Shown one piece after another: positions 53,072 to 60,590 of a stretch of 64,000 bases of DNA. Below the pieces are notes generated by a model. The model was not told where the DNA came from and ran no database searches. It saw only the letters and a program-made list of their open reading frames with translations. This stretch comes from an uncultured Acidobacteriota bacterium (GTDB taxonomy: Bacteria > Acidobacteriota > UBA6911 > CAINFC01). The stretch lies in assembly GCA_903847975.1 (NCBI GenBank), contig CAINFC010000018.1, positions 1 through 64,000 of the forward strand. The letters run 5' to 3'. The position numbers and the translations under genes are program-made. Position 1 is the first letter of the stretch. Every line of letters begins with the position of its first letter.

Positions 53072-56000
53072 TCAGAAGATGAGCTTCAGCGCAAGCCGGA
53101 TCTGCCGTTCCGTGGCCGCCGCCGAAGTAACCGAACTGTAGTTGTTCAGATTGGTGATCGTGCCGTCGGCCGCCCTCGTCGCCGCAGAGGCATCGGTACC
53201 CGGATTGCCGAACGCCGGGGTGTTGGTCACATTAAAGACCTCCATCCGGAACTGCATCTTGAGCTTCTCCACCAGCTGAAAATCCCGGAAAAGGCTGGCA
53301 TCCAGGTTGCTGACGCCCGGACCGCGCATGTTGTTGCGGCCCACATTCCCGAACCGCACCGCGGTCACCGGCATGAAGGCGTAGGGATCGAACCAGCTGG
53401 TCCCGCGCCCGACCTGCTTCGGCTTGTCCACCTGGGCCTTGACCTGGTCAGCTGTCTGGGTGTTGCCCGGAGAGTTCAGCGAGGCCGCAGAGGATCCTAT
53501 GGTGAAAGGTACTCCGCTTACAGCGCTGTATACCCCGTTAAGCTGCCATCCTCCAAAAACATATGCGGCCCATCCTTCTGCAGCCCATCTTTTTCCTTTA
53601 CCGAAAGGAAGCTCGTATACGCCGAAGATCTGCAGGTTGTGCGGGCGGTCAAAGCCCGCCACGGCCCGGTTGCGACTGCGTATGTCCACCCAGTTCCAGG
53701 TGAGCCCCGAATCGCTGTTGTCGGCGTAATTGATGGCCTTGGAAAATGTGTAGCTCAGACCCAGCATCGAACCGGAACCGAGGCGGCGCGTCACCTGGGT
53801 CTGCAGGGAGTTGTAGTTGGCCGTGTTGTAGGGGGTCGTCATGTTGATCGTGCCGATCTTGCCTCCCTTGGAGTAGAGAGCCCGGCCGGCGTTGCCCACT
53901 CCGATGCCCTGCGCAGCATTGATATTAATGCGGGCGGTCTGGCGAATGGCACGGGCGCCGACGAAGGCCGCCTGTACGGTGAAGTTTTTGCCGATTTCCC
54001 GCTGCAGGCTGAGGTTGAAAGACTGGATATAGCCGCGGTCGAATTTCACGGGAAAGGTCTCTGTTCCTACTGTCGCCGGCAGAATGATTTTACCGGAGCT
54101 GATGTCCGGCAGAACGGGGGACGGAAGCCCGTTGCGCAGCGATCCGGCCGCCTGGTAGGTGGAAGCCCCGGAATACTGCGAGGAGATGGTCGCCGGATAG
54201 GCATCTCTCATGTAGCGGTAGGACTGGGGATCGATGCTGATCCCGTACCCGATGCGGACCACCGTCTTTTCCGTAAGGCGGTAGGCGATTCCGAACCGGG
54301 GAGCAAGCTGGCCGTGGCCGACGTCCGCCCCGGTATCGGTGGGCACGCCTCCCAGGTTGCCGAGGAGCACCACGTCGATGTCCGGATCATAGCGATCCCC
54401 CCCTATGTGGTCCCGGGTAGCAAAGGGGTAGTACTCGTAGCGCACTCCGAAGTTGAGAGTCAGCTTGCGGTTGACCTGCCACTGGTCGCGGGCGAAAAAT
54501 CCCCAGGAGGGCATGCGCACCGCCGTCGGGTTGATGAACTGAAGATCCTTACCCATGCCGGAAGGAAGACCCAGAAGGAAATCCGCCCAGCTGTTGTACA
54601 GGTTGGGAGAGGTGCCGCCGCGCAGGGCAGACAAACCGCCGGAGAACGCGAAGCCGCCACGGGGACCGTAGGCGGCCTGCGGCTGGAAGTGGTTAATGGT
54701 GTAGTAAGCATATTCGGCGCCGAAGCGGAAGGAGTGCGATCCGCGGACCCAGCCGAGGTTCCCCCCCAGGACATACTGGTTGTCGCGGAACTGGAAAGGA
54801 TTGGAGACATTCGGATTGCCGATGCTGGAAAAGCCGGTAAAGGTGAACCGGGGGTAGCCGCCCTGCAGCCGGTCCGGGCCGTTGGTCCCCGGGATACTGA
54901 GGACTTCCAGGCCGTAATTTTTGCCGATGTCCACGTTCTCCGCTCCCAGGCGAAGACGGGTATACCCGATGTTGCCGTCGAGCAGGAGGGTGGGGGAAAT
55001 CGTGTAGGTGCCGCCGATCCCCACGTTCTGGATTCTTCCGGTCGCCTCCCCGGGCTGCCCTCCGGCCAGGGCGTCCCCGCCCGCCGCTCCCAGGGAGGGC
55101 GGATCGAAGATCAGGCTCGGGGAGAAGGAGTAGCGGGCGAACATGGTGGCCTTTTCCGTCGGATTGTAGTTGACCTTGAAATCCATGTTGTCCCGGTTGA
55201 ATTCGTAGCTTCCCTGGGCAAAATAGTTGTTGGTGACACCCGACAGGTTCGGCGCCGGGAGAAGGGCGATCATCTTGGCCGAAGCCGGGTCGATGCGGTT
55301 GGTCGGTATTTTGTTGTTCGGGAAGGGTTGGCGGTTTGTGCCGTCGGCGTTGCCGGTCTGCGGGTCGTAGATTACTGCCCCGGTCCCGGTAAAATCGCCC
55401 TGCCGCAAGATGTCGGGGGCAATGGTCCGGTAGGCGGATCGATATTCCCGGCGGGTGGTGCGCTCCCAGTCGCCGAAAAAGAAAAGCTTGTTCTTGATGA
55501 TCGGCCCGCCGAAGGTTCCGCCGAACTGGTTGAAAAGGTTCTGGGGCAGCTTGTCCCCCACGTAAAAGAAATTACGGGCCTTCCAGCGGCTGTTGGTGTG
55601 GTACCAGTGCGCGCTGCCATGGTAATCGTTTGTTCCGGAGCGGATCTGGACATTCACCGCCGCACCGGCGGCCAGACCCTGTTCGGCATCGAAGCTGTTG
55701 GTCACCACGTTGACCATTTCCACCGCTTCGGCCGGCGGCACGTAGGCGACGATGTGCGGCAGCCAGGGGTAGCTGATCGTCGCCCCGTCGATCCGGGTGT
55801 TGTTGTTGGAATGGGAAACCCCGTTAAAATAGGTCGTCAGAGCCCTTTGAGGGTTGCCGGCATCGGAGTGGGCCTCGGCCGGAGGTGCGGCCCCGGGGAT
55901 CAGCTTGTAGAGCTGCTGGAAATTGCGTCCCGAGGTGACCGGCAGCTGGGTGATTTGAGCCCTTTCCAGCTGGGCGCTGACTTCGGCGCGGTCGGTCTGC

Positions 56001-56410
56001 AGCATCGCCGCACCGGCGGTTACCGTAACCGTATCGGAGGCCATGCCGAGCTCCATGCGGACATCCTCGCGGGTGATGCTGTTGATGTTGATCATGACCC
56101 CCGGTTTGACGTAGGCCTTGAAACCCGTCTGGGTGACCTTCAGCTCGTAGCTTCCGGGCTGCAGATCACGGAAGGCGAAGGATCCGGTATCGTCGGTAAT
56201 CCCTGTGCGTTTTATGCCTGTGCTGGCATTGGTGACCTCGATCGTGGTGCCGACCAGGACGGCTCCGCTCGGGTCTTCCACCCGCCCGAGCAGCGTTCCG
56301 TAGAGGACCTGGGCCTGCTGCCAGGCGGTGCTCAGCAAAAGACACGCAAGTACCGCCGCGAAGCCGATAAAGAATTTCCGTCTGTTTTGCTTGAAATGAT
56401 CTGTTTCCAT
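53072..56410 (-). CDS. TonB-dependent outer membrane receptor with carboxypeptidase-regulatory domain
   Basis: The ATG at 56410 with AAGGAG gives 1,112 residues. A signal peptide (about 12-33) is followed by a carboxypeptidase-regulatory-like domain (YGTLLGRVEDPSGAVLVGTT, about 36-120), a plug (about 130-260, with TSGRNFQQLYKLIPG) and a long beta-barrel ending in Phe (LALKLIF), as outer membrane barrels do. This is the Oar-like layout expanded in Acidobacteriota, used for uptake of oligosaccharides or other large ligands. It heads the seven-gene leftward operon. No good promoter was found in the 418 bases upstream. Confidence 0.9.
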   Translation of the reverse strand: METDHFKQNRRKFFIGFAAVLACLLLSTAWQQAQVLYGTLLGRVEDPSGAVLVGTTIEVTNASTGIKRTGITDDTGSFAFRDLQPGSYELKVTQTGFKAYVKPGVMININSITREDVRMELGMASDTVTVTAGAAMLQTDRAEVSAQLERAQITQLPVTSGRNFQQLYKLIPGAAPPAEAHSDAGNPQRALTTYFNGVSHSNNNTRIDGATISYPWLPHIVAYVPPAEAVEMVNVVTNSFDAEQGLAAGAAVNVQIRSGTNDYHGSAHWYHTNSRWKARNFFYVGDKLPQNLFNQFGGTFGGPIIKNKLFFFGDWERTTRREYRSAYRTIAPDILRQGDFTGTGAVIYDPQTGNADGTNRQPFPNNKIPTNRIDPASAKMIALLPAPNLSGVTNNYFAQGSYEFNRDNMDFKVNYNPTEKATMFARYSFSPSLIFDPPSLGAAGGDALAGGQPGEATGRIQNVGIGGTYTISPTLLLDGNIGYTRLRLGAENVDIGKNYGLEVLSIPGTNGPDRLQGGYPRFTFTGFSSIGNPNVSNPFQFRDNQYVLGGNLGWVRGSHSFRFGAEYAYYTINHFQPQAAYGPRGGFAFSGGLSALRGGTSPNLYNSWADFLLGLPSGMGKDLQFINPTAVRMPSWGFFARDQWQVNRKLTLNFGVRYEYYPFATRDHIGGDRYDPDIDVVLLGNLGGVPTDTGADVGHGQLAPRFGIAYRLTEKTVVRIGYGISIDPQSYRYMRDAYPATISSQYSGASTYQAAGSLRNGLPSPVLPDISSGKIILPATVGTETFPVKFDRGYIQSFNLSLQREIGKNFTVQAAFVGARAIRQTARININAAQGIGVGNAGRALYSKGGKIGTINMTTPYNTANYNSLQTQVTRRLGSGSMLGLSYTFSKAINYADNSDSGLTWNWVDIRSRNRAVAGFDRPHNLQIFGVYELPFGKGKRWAAEGWAAYVFGGWQLNGVYSAVSGVPFTIGSSAASLNSPGNTQTADQVKAQVDKPKQVGRGTSWFDPYAFMPVTAVRFGNVGRNNMRGPGVSNLDASLFRDFQLVEKLKMQFRMEVFNVTNTPAFGNPGTDASAATRAADGTITNLNNYSSVTSAAATERQIRLALKLIF

Positions 56411-56828
56411 AAATGCTCCTTGGATATGGTCGGATGTGAAATAGGCAGGACCCCAACGCCCCTGGAAAAGGAAAGTAAAAATAGTTCGCTCGCTTTGCAA
56501 AATACTCCTGCCGTAATTCTGCTTCGAATTATGATGAACTAGAGAATAAATCGATCCGAAGTTTTATTACAAGTCATCCTCGGTTTTAATTGCAGCGGTG
56601 CGCCCGCACCGCAACACCGGGTATTGAATATCAGTAACCCGTGGTACGGGCCCGCAAGCCGCCCGACCCACAGGGCATCGTGCCTCCCTTCTGATGAATC
56701 CACCCCTCCGGTTGAAACGCTGTGACGGCTTCCCCAAAATGCATTATCCCGATAGACAGGAGGAACAATTTGAATTATCCTTCCTGCCAGCATGTTCTTT
56801 CCTTATGGAATGTAAAAGGAGTCCGATC
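56411..56828. other. Divergent noncoding gap before the TonB-receptor operon
   Basis: Holds the ribosome sites of both flanking genes and a hairpin GCGGTGC/GCACCGC (56595-56612) without a T-run. No gene, repeat arm or clear promoter was recognised. Confidence 0.5.
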
Positions 56829-58190
56829 ATGAAGGAACGCCCAGTTTCCAGAAGAGATTTTCTATCAACCGCTTCCGCCGGGAGCCTTGCCGCAGCGGCG
56901 GCCCAGCCCCCTCCGGCCGCGCCGGGCAAGGCCCAGGCTGGCGCCCCTGCCCTGCTGGGGGGACAGCCGATACGCAGCAGGCCTTTTCCCCCATGGCCGA
57001 TCTGGAAGGAGGCCGATGAGAAGGCCATTCTTCCCGTGCTGCAGCGGGGCGTCTGGTCCAGGGACAAGCGGGTGACCGAAGCCGAGCAGCGCTTCGCCCG
57101 GATGATGGGCGCCAAACACTGCCTGGCCACCTGCAACGGAACCAATGCCATCTACACCGCTTTCCGGGCCCTGGATCTGGGACCGGGAGACGAGGTGATC
57201 ACCACACCCTACACCTTCGTAGCCAGCATTCAGCCCCTGCTGCTGTCGGGCGCCCTGCCGGTTTTTGCCGATATCGACCCGGTCACCTGGCAGATCGATC
57301 CCGACAGAATCGAGGCCAAAATCACCCGGAACACGGTGGCTCTTTTTCCGGTGCACATCATCGGCGGGGTGTGCGACATGGACCGGATCAACGCCATCGC
57401 CCGCAAGCACAACCTCAAGGTGGTGGAAGACGCCTGCGAGGCCCACTTCGGCGAGTGGAAGAACCGGAAGGTGGGCACCCTGGGCGACCTGGGCTGCTTC
57501 AGCTTCCAGACCGGCAAGGCGCTGACCTGCGGGGAGGGCGGAGCCATTCTCGGAGAATCGGATGCGCTGATGGACCGCTGCTACTCCTTCCACAACCTGG
57601 GACGACCGCACGGCTCGGTGGTGTCCAAGAACAAATCGGGACATCCCATTGTCGGCTCCAAGTGCCGCATGGCCGAGTACCAGGCTTCCATCCTGATGAC
57701 CCAGATGGAGGTGGCCGTGGCCCAGGCACAGACCCGCAGCGAAAATGCCGCCTACCTGCTCAAGAAACTGGCGGCTGTTCCCGGCATTGTCCCCCGGACC
57801 GACTACGCCCAGGTGACCCACACCGCCTTCTACTACTTCGGAATTCGCTACCAGAAGGACAAGTTTGACGGCCTGCACCGCGACCGGTTTATCTCCGCCC
57901 TGGGAGCCGAGGGCATTCCTGCCAACAAAGGATTGGGGGTCATCGAGGGGCTGCCGATGAATAAGGAGGAAGCGCTGTTCGCCGCCTTCCAGTCCAAGCT
58001 CTACCAGCGCGTTTACGCCAGGGAAAAGCTGGCCGCCTATCCGGCGGAAAACGACTGCCCGCTTTGCGATTCCCTGGTGGAGGAGACCGTCGGCTTCCAT
58101 CAGCGCATGTTCCTGGGAACCAAAGAAGACATGGACGACATCTGCCGCGCGGTGCAAAAAGTTTACGACAACCGAAAGAAGCTGGTCTGA
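56829..58190 (+). CDS. Tat-exported DegT/DnrJ/EryC1-type PLP aminotransferase
   Basis: The ATG at 56829 behind AGGAG gives 453 residues starting KERPVSRRDFLSTASAG, a twin-arginine signal to about residue 35. The fold-type I PLP core has ATCNGTNA for phosphate binding, Asp201 (VVEDACEAH) and the Schiff-base Lys230 (SFQTGKALTCGEGG). Relatives transaminate nucleotide-linked keto sugars in the cytosol; export is unexpected and implies the PLP enzyme is folded before transport. A cysteine-desulfurase-like gene starts 6 bases later. Confidence 0.87.
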   Translation: MKERPVSRRDFLSTASAGSLAAAAAQPPPAAPGKAQAGAPALLGGQPIRSRPFPPWPIWKEADEKAILPVLQRGVWSRDKRVTEAEQRFARMMGAKHCLATCNGTNAIYTAFRALDLGPGDEVITTPYTFVASIQPLLLSGALPVFADIDPVTWQIDPDRIEAKITRNTVALFPVHIIGGVCDMDRINAIARKHNLKVVEDACEAHFGEWKNRKVGTLGDLGCFSFQTGKALTCGEGGAILGESDALMDRCYSFHNLGRPHGSVVSKNKSGHPIVGSKCRMAEYQASILMTQMEVAVAQAQTRSENAAYLLKKLAAVPGIVPRTDYAQVTHTAFYYFGIRYQKDKFDGLHRDRFISALGAEGIPANKGLGVIEGLPMNKEEALFAAFQSKLYQRVYAREKLAAYPAENDCPLCDSLVEETVGFHQRMFLGTKEDMDDICRAVQKVYDNRKKLV

Positions 58191-58196
58191 AAAGAT

Positions 58197-59417
58197 ATGC
58201 TCGATCTCAACGCCATACGAAGCCATTTCCCTGCCCTGGCCACCGGAACCGTGTTCCTCGATAATCCCGGGGGCACGCAGATCGCCCGGATGTCGCTGCA
58301 GCGGCTGACAGATTACCTGACCGGCTGCAATGCCAATCACGGAGGCGCTTTCCGCACCAGCCGGGACTCCGATGCCGTGGTCGACGAGGCCCGGGCGGCG
58401 GTGGCCGACTTCCTGGGCGCCGCGTGCCCGGAGGAAATCGTGTTCGGGCAAAACATGACCTCCCTTACCTTGCACATCAGCCGGAGCATCGCCCGGATGC
58501 TGCACCCGGGGGAAGAAATCGTGGTCACCCGGCTCGATCACGACGCCAACATCGCCCCGTGGATGCGCATCGCCGAGGATTGCGGCTGCATGCTGCGGTG
58601 GCTCGATTTCGATCCGCAGGACTGCCGCTGGACGGTGGAGGCCCTGGAGGCCCAGCTGACGGAAAAGACGCGGCTGGTGGCTCTGGGATATGCCTCCAAT
58701 GCCGTCGGCACCATCAATCCTGTTGCCGAAGCGGTTCGCGCCGCGCACCGGGCAGGAGCCCTGACCTTCATCGACGCGGTTCAGTACGCCCCTCACGGAC
58801 CGATCGACGTACAGGCCCTGGACTGCGATTTCCTGGCAGTGTCGGCCTACAAGTTTTTCGGCCCGCACACCGGCATTTTATACGGAAAGCTGGACCTGCT
58901 GCGGCAGCTGCCGGCCTACAAGGTCCGGCCGGCCGGCAACGAACCTCCGCACAAGTTCGAAACCGGCACCCAGAGCTTCGAATCGATCGCCGGGGTACAC
59001 GGGGCGCTGCAGTACCTCGAGTCGCTGGGCGGGGAGCCGTCTGCCGGCATCAGCCGTCGGGAGCGGCTGGAGGCTGCCATGCATGCCATCCGGGAGTACG
59101 AGTTCGGCTTAAGCCGCACGCTGCTGGAAGGGCTGGGGGCGACACCCGGCGTCCGGATCCGCGGCGTGACCGATATCGGCCGGCTGGAGCAGCGCGTTCC
59201 GACGGTGGCTTTCACCCTGGAGGGGCGGACGCCCAGGCAGGTTGCCGCGGAGCTGGGGCAACGGGCCATCAACGTGTGGGACGGGAATTACTACGCGCTG
59301 GAAGTCATGGAGTGGCTTGGACTTGAGGGACAGGGAGGGATGGTGCGCGTCGGCGCCGTGCATTACAACACCCTGGAGGAAATCGAGCGCTTCCTAGACG
59401 CCGTCCGAAGCCTGTAA
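58197..59417 (+). CDS. Cysteine desulfurase-like class V aminotransferase
   Basis: A 406-residue cytosolic PLP protein starting LDLNAIRSHFPALATGTVFL, as in the cysteine desulfurase-like subfamily. The Schiff-base Lys219 is in SAYKFFGPHTG, and the His at the cofactor ring is in LDHDANIAPW. No mobile active-site Cys loop of the SufS/IscS kind is evident, so sulfur transfer is doubtful. It is 6 bases downstream of the exported aminotransferase gene. Confidence 0.83.
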   Translation: MLDLNAIRSHFPALATGTVFLDNPGGTQIARMSLQRLTDYLTGCNANHGGAFRTSRDSDAVVDEARAAVADFLGAACPEEIVFGQNMTSLTLHISRSIARMLHPGEEIVVTRLDHDANIAPWMRIAEDCGCMLRWLDFDPQDCRWTVEALEAQLTEKTRLVALGYASNAVGTINPVAEAVRAAHRAGALTFIDAVQYAPHGPIDVQALDCDFLAVSAYKFFGPHTGILYGKLDLLRQLPAYKVRPAGNEPPHKFETGTQSFESIAGVHGALQYLESLGGEPSAGISRRERLEAAMHAIREYEFGLSRTLLEGLGATPGVRIRGVTDIGRLEQRVPTVAFTLEGRTPRQVAAELGQRAINVWDGNYYALEVMEWLGLEGQGGMVRVGAVHYNTLEEIERFLDAVRSL

Positions 59418-59456
59418 TTAATTCTCCATTCTCCATTCTTAATTCTCCATTGCTTT
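59418..59456. repeat. Short TTCTCCATT tandem repeat
   Basis: TTCTCCATT occurs three times (59423, 59430 overlapping, 59444) with a TTAATTCTCCATT phrase at both ends. It fills the whole gap between the desulfurase-like gene and the methyltransferase gene and leaves no recognisable ribosome site for the latter. Confidence 0.7.
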
Positions 59457-60227
59457 ATGAAGACGGTGGAAGAAAGCGTCATCGCTGCAATGGATGGTAC
59501 CGAGGTGGAACTCTTCCCCTTCCTGCCTTATATCCTGCAGGATGTCTGGGAGATCGGCACCGTCCCGGATGTCGTCCTTGGACTCGTACGCAGGAACGCG
59601 CAGGATCCGGAGCATCTGACGGTACTCGATCTGGGTTGTGGAAAGGGCGCCGTGTCGATTCGACTTGCGGAGCAGCTTGGCTGCACCTGTGTCGGGGTTG
59701 ATGCGATAAGGGAATTTATAGCCGAAGCAGGGAAAAAAGCCCGCGACTACCAGGTTGGGAAGCTTTGCTTGTTCGAAATTGGAGACATACGACAGCGAAT
59801 AGCGACCTTGCCCCGTTTCGACATCATCATCCTGGGCGCTATCGGACCCGTATTCGGCGACCATTACGAAACACTCGTAACGCTCTCCGGCAACCTTGCC
59901 GAGAACGGGCTCATAATAATCGATGACGCCTATATCCCGGAGGAAAGCGATTTTTCGCACCCGGTCATCCGGACACGGTCCGAGGTTTATCGGCAAATTT
60001 CAGATGCGGGCATGACGGTTGCAGAAGAAATAATCCTTCATGCCGCCGACATGAAGGAGACCGACGCAATCCTGTTCGGACACCTTCAAAAACGGTGTCG
60101 GGAACTGATCGCCCTCCATCCCGCCAAACGCCAAATGTTCGAGGAGTACATACAGGCGCAGGAACGGGAAAATTATGTACTGGAAACAAAGGTGATATGT
60201 TCCACAATGGCGATCCGAAGAAGCTGA
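59457..60227 (+). CDS. Class I SAM-dependent methyltransferase
   Basis: A 256-residue cytosolic protein. Motif I VLDLGCGKGAVSIRLAE (about 55-71) and the acidic residue in CVGVDAIREF bind S-adenosylmethionine; FDIIILGAIG is motif post-II. The substrate is unknown. Base and codon use are visibly more AT-rich than in the neighbours and no ribosome site precedes the ATG, which suggest acquisition from elsewhere. The last 42 coding bases are repeated at 60381-60422. Confidence 0.78.
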   Translation: MKTVEESVIAAMDGTEVELFPFLPYILQDVWEIGTVPDVVLGLVRRNAQDPEHLTVLDLGCGKGAVSIRLAEQLGCTCVGVDAIREFIAEAGKKARDYQVGKLCLFEIGDIRQRIATLPRFDIIILGAIGPVFGDHYETLVTLSGNLAENGLIIIDDAYIPEESDFSHPVIRTRSEVYRQISDAGMTVAEEIILHAADMKETDAILFGHLQKRCRELIALHPAKRQMFEEYIQAQERENYVLETKVICSTMAIRRS

Positions 60228-60234
60228 TCTTCCC

Positions 60235-60590
60235 AATAAAGGACACCCATTTTCTCTGAAAAAAGTGGGAACAATAAAGGACACCCATTTTCTCCGTAAA
60301 CACCCAACATTAAGGACACCCATTTTCTCCGCCTGAAAAGTGGGTGTCCTTTATTCCTTTGTGTCCTTTATTCCTTTCCCGGAAAATGATGTACTGGAAA
60401 CAAAGGTGATATGTTCCACAATAAGGACATCCAACATTAAGGACACCCATTTTCTCTGTAAGGGCGAAACAAGCGAAACAAGGACACCCATTTTCTCCGC
60501 CTGAAAAGTGGGTGTCCTTTATTCTTCGGTGTCTTCAAAAGTGGGTGTCCTTTATTCTTTCCTTATTCTTAGGTGTCCTTTATTCTTATT
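60235..60590. repeat. Inverted-repeat cluster 7, the largest
   Basis: Five left arms (60241, 60279, 60314, 60441, 60482), a variant at 60425, and three exact right arms (60341, 60509, 60542) plus degraded ones (60361, 60571). The left edge CAATAAAGGACACCCATTTT-type phrase and the right edge GTGTCCTTTATTC-type phrase are each reiterated. The cluster separates the convergent methyltransferase and DUF5107 genes and runs to within a base of the latter's stop codon. No gene is seen. Confidence 0.93.
60381..60422 (+). repeat. Duplicated 3' end of the methyltransferase gene
   Basis: These 42 bases match 60167-60208 at 41 positions (one T/G change, at 60174 against 60388), in the same orientation and 214 bases away. 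The second copy lies between repeat arms. Confidence 0.93.

Noticed and set aside
52730-56542. 1,270-codon open frame antisense to the TonB receptor gene
   Set aside because: It mirrors the receptor gene, has no ribosome site or recognisable domain, and is explained by GC-rich codon bias in the real gene.
56595-56612. Terminator or operator in the gap before the TonB receptor gene
   Set aside because: A 7-base stem without T-run or second copy; nothing ties it to regulation.
60235-60590. CRISPR array
   Set aside because: Repeats are regular but short, palindromic, of both orientations, with variable spacing and no cas genes in the window.
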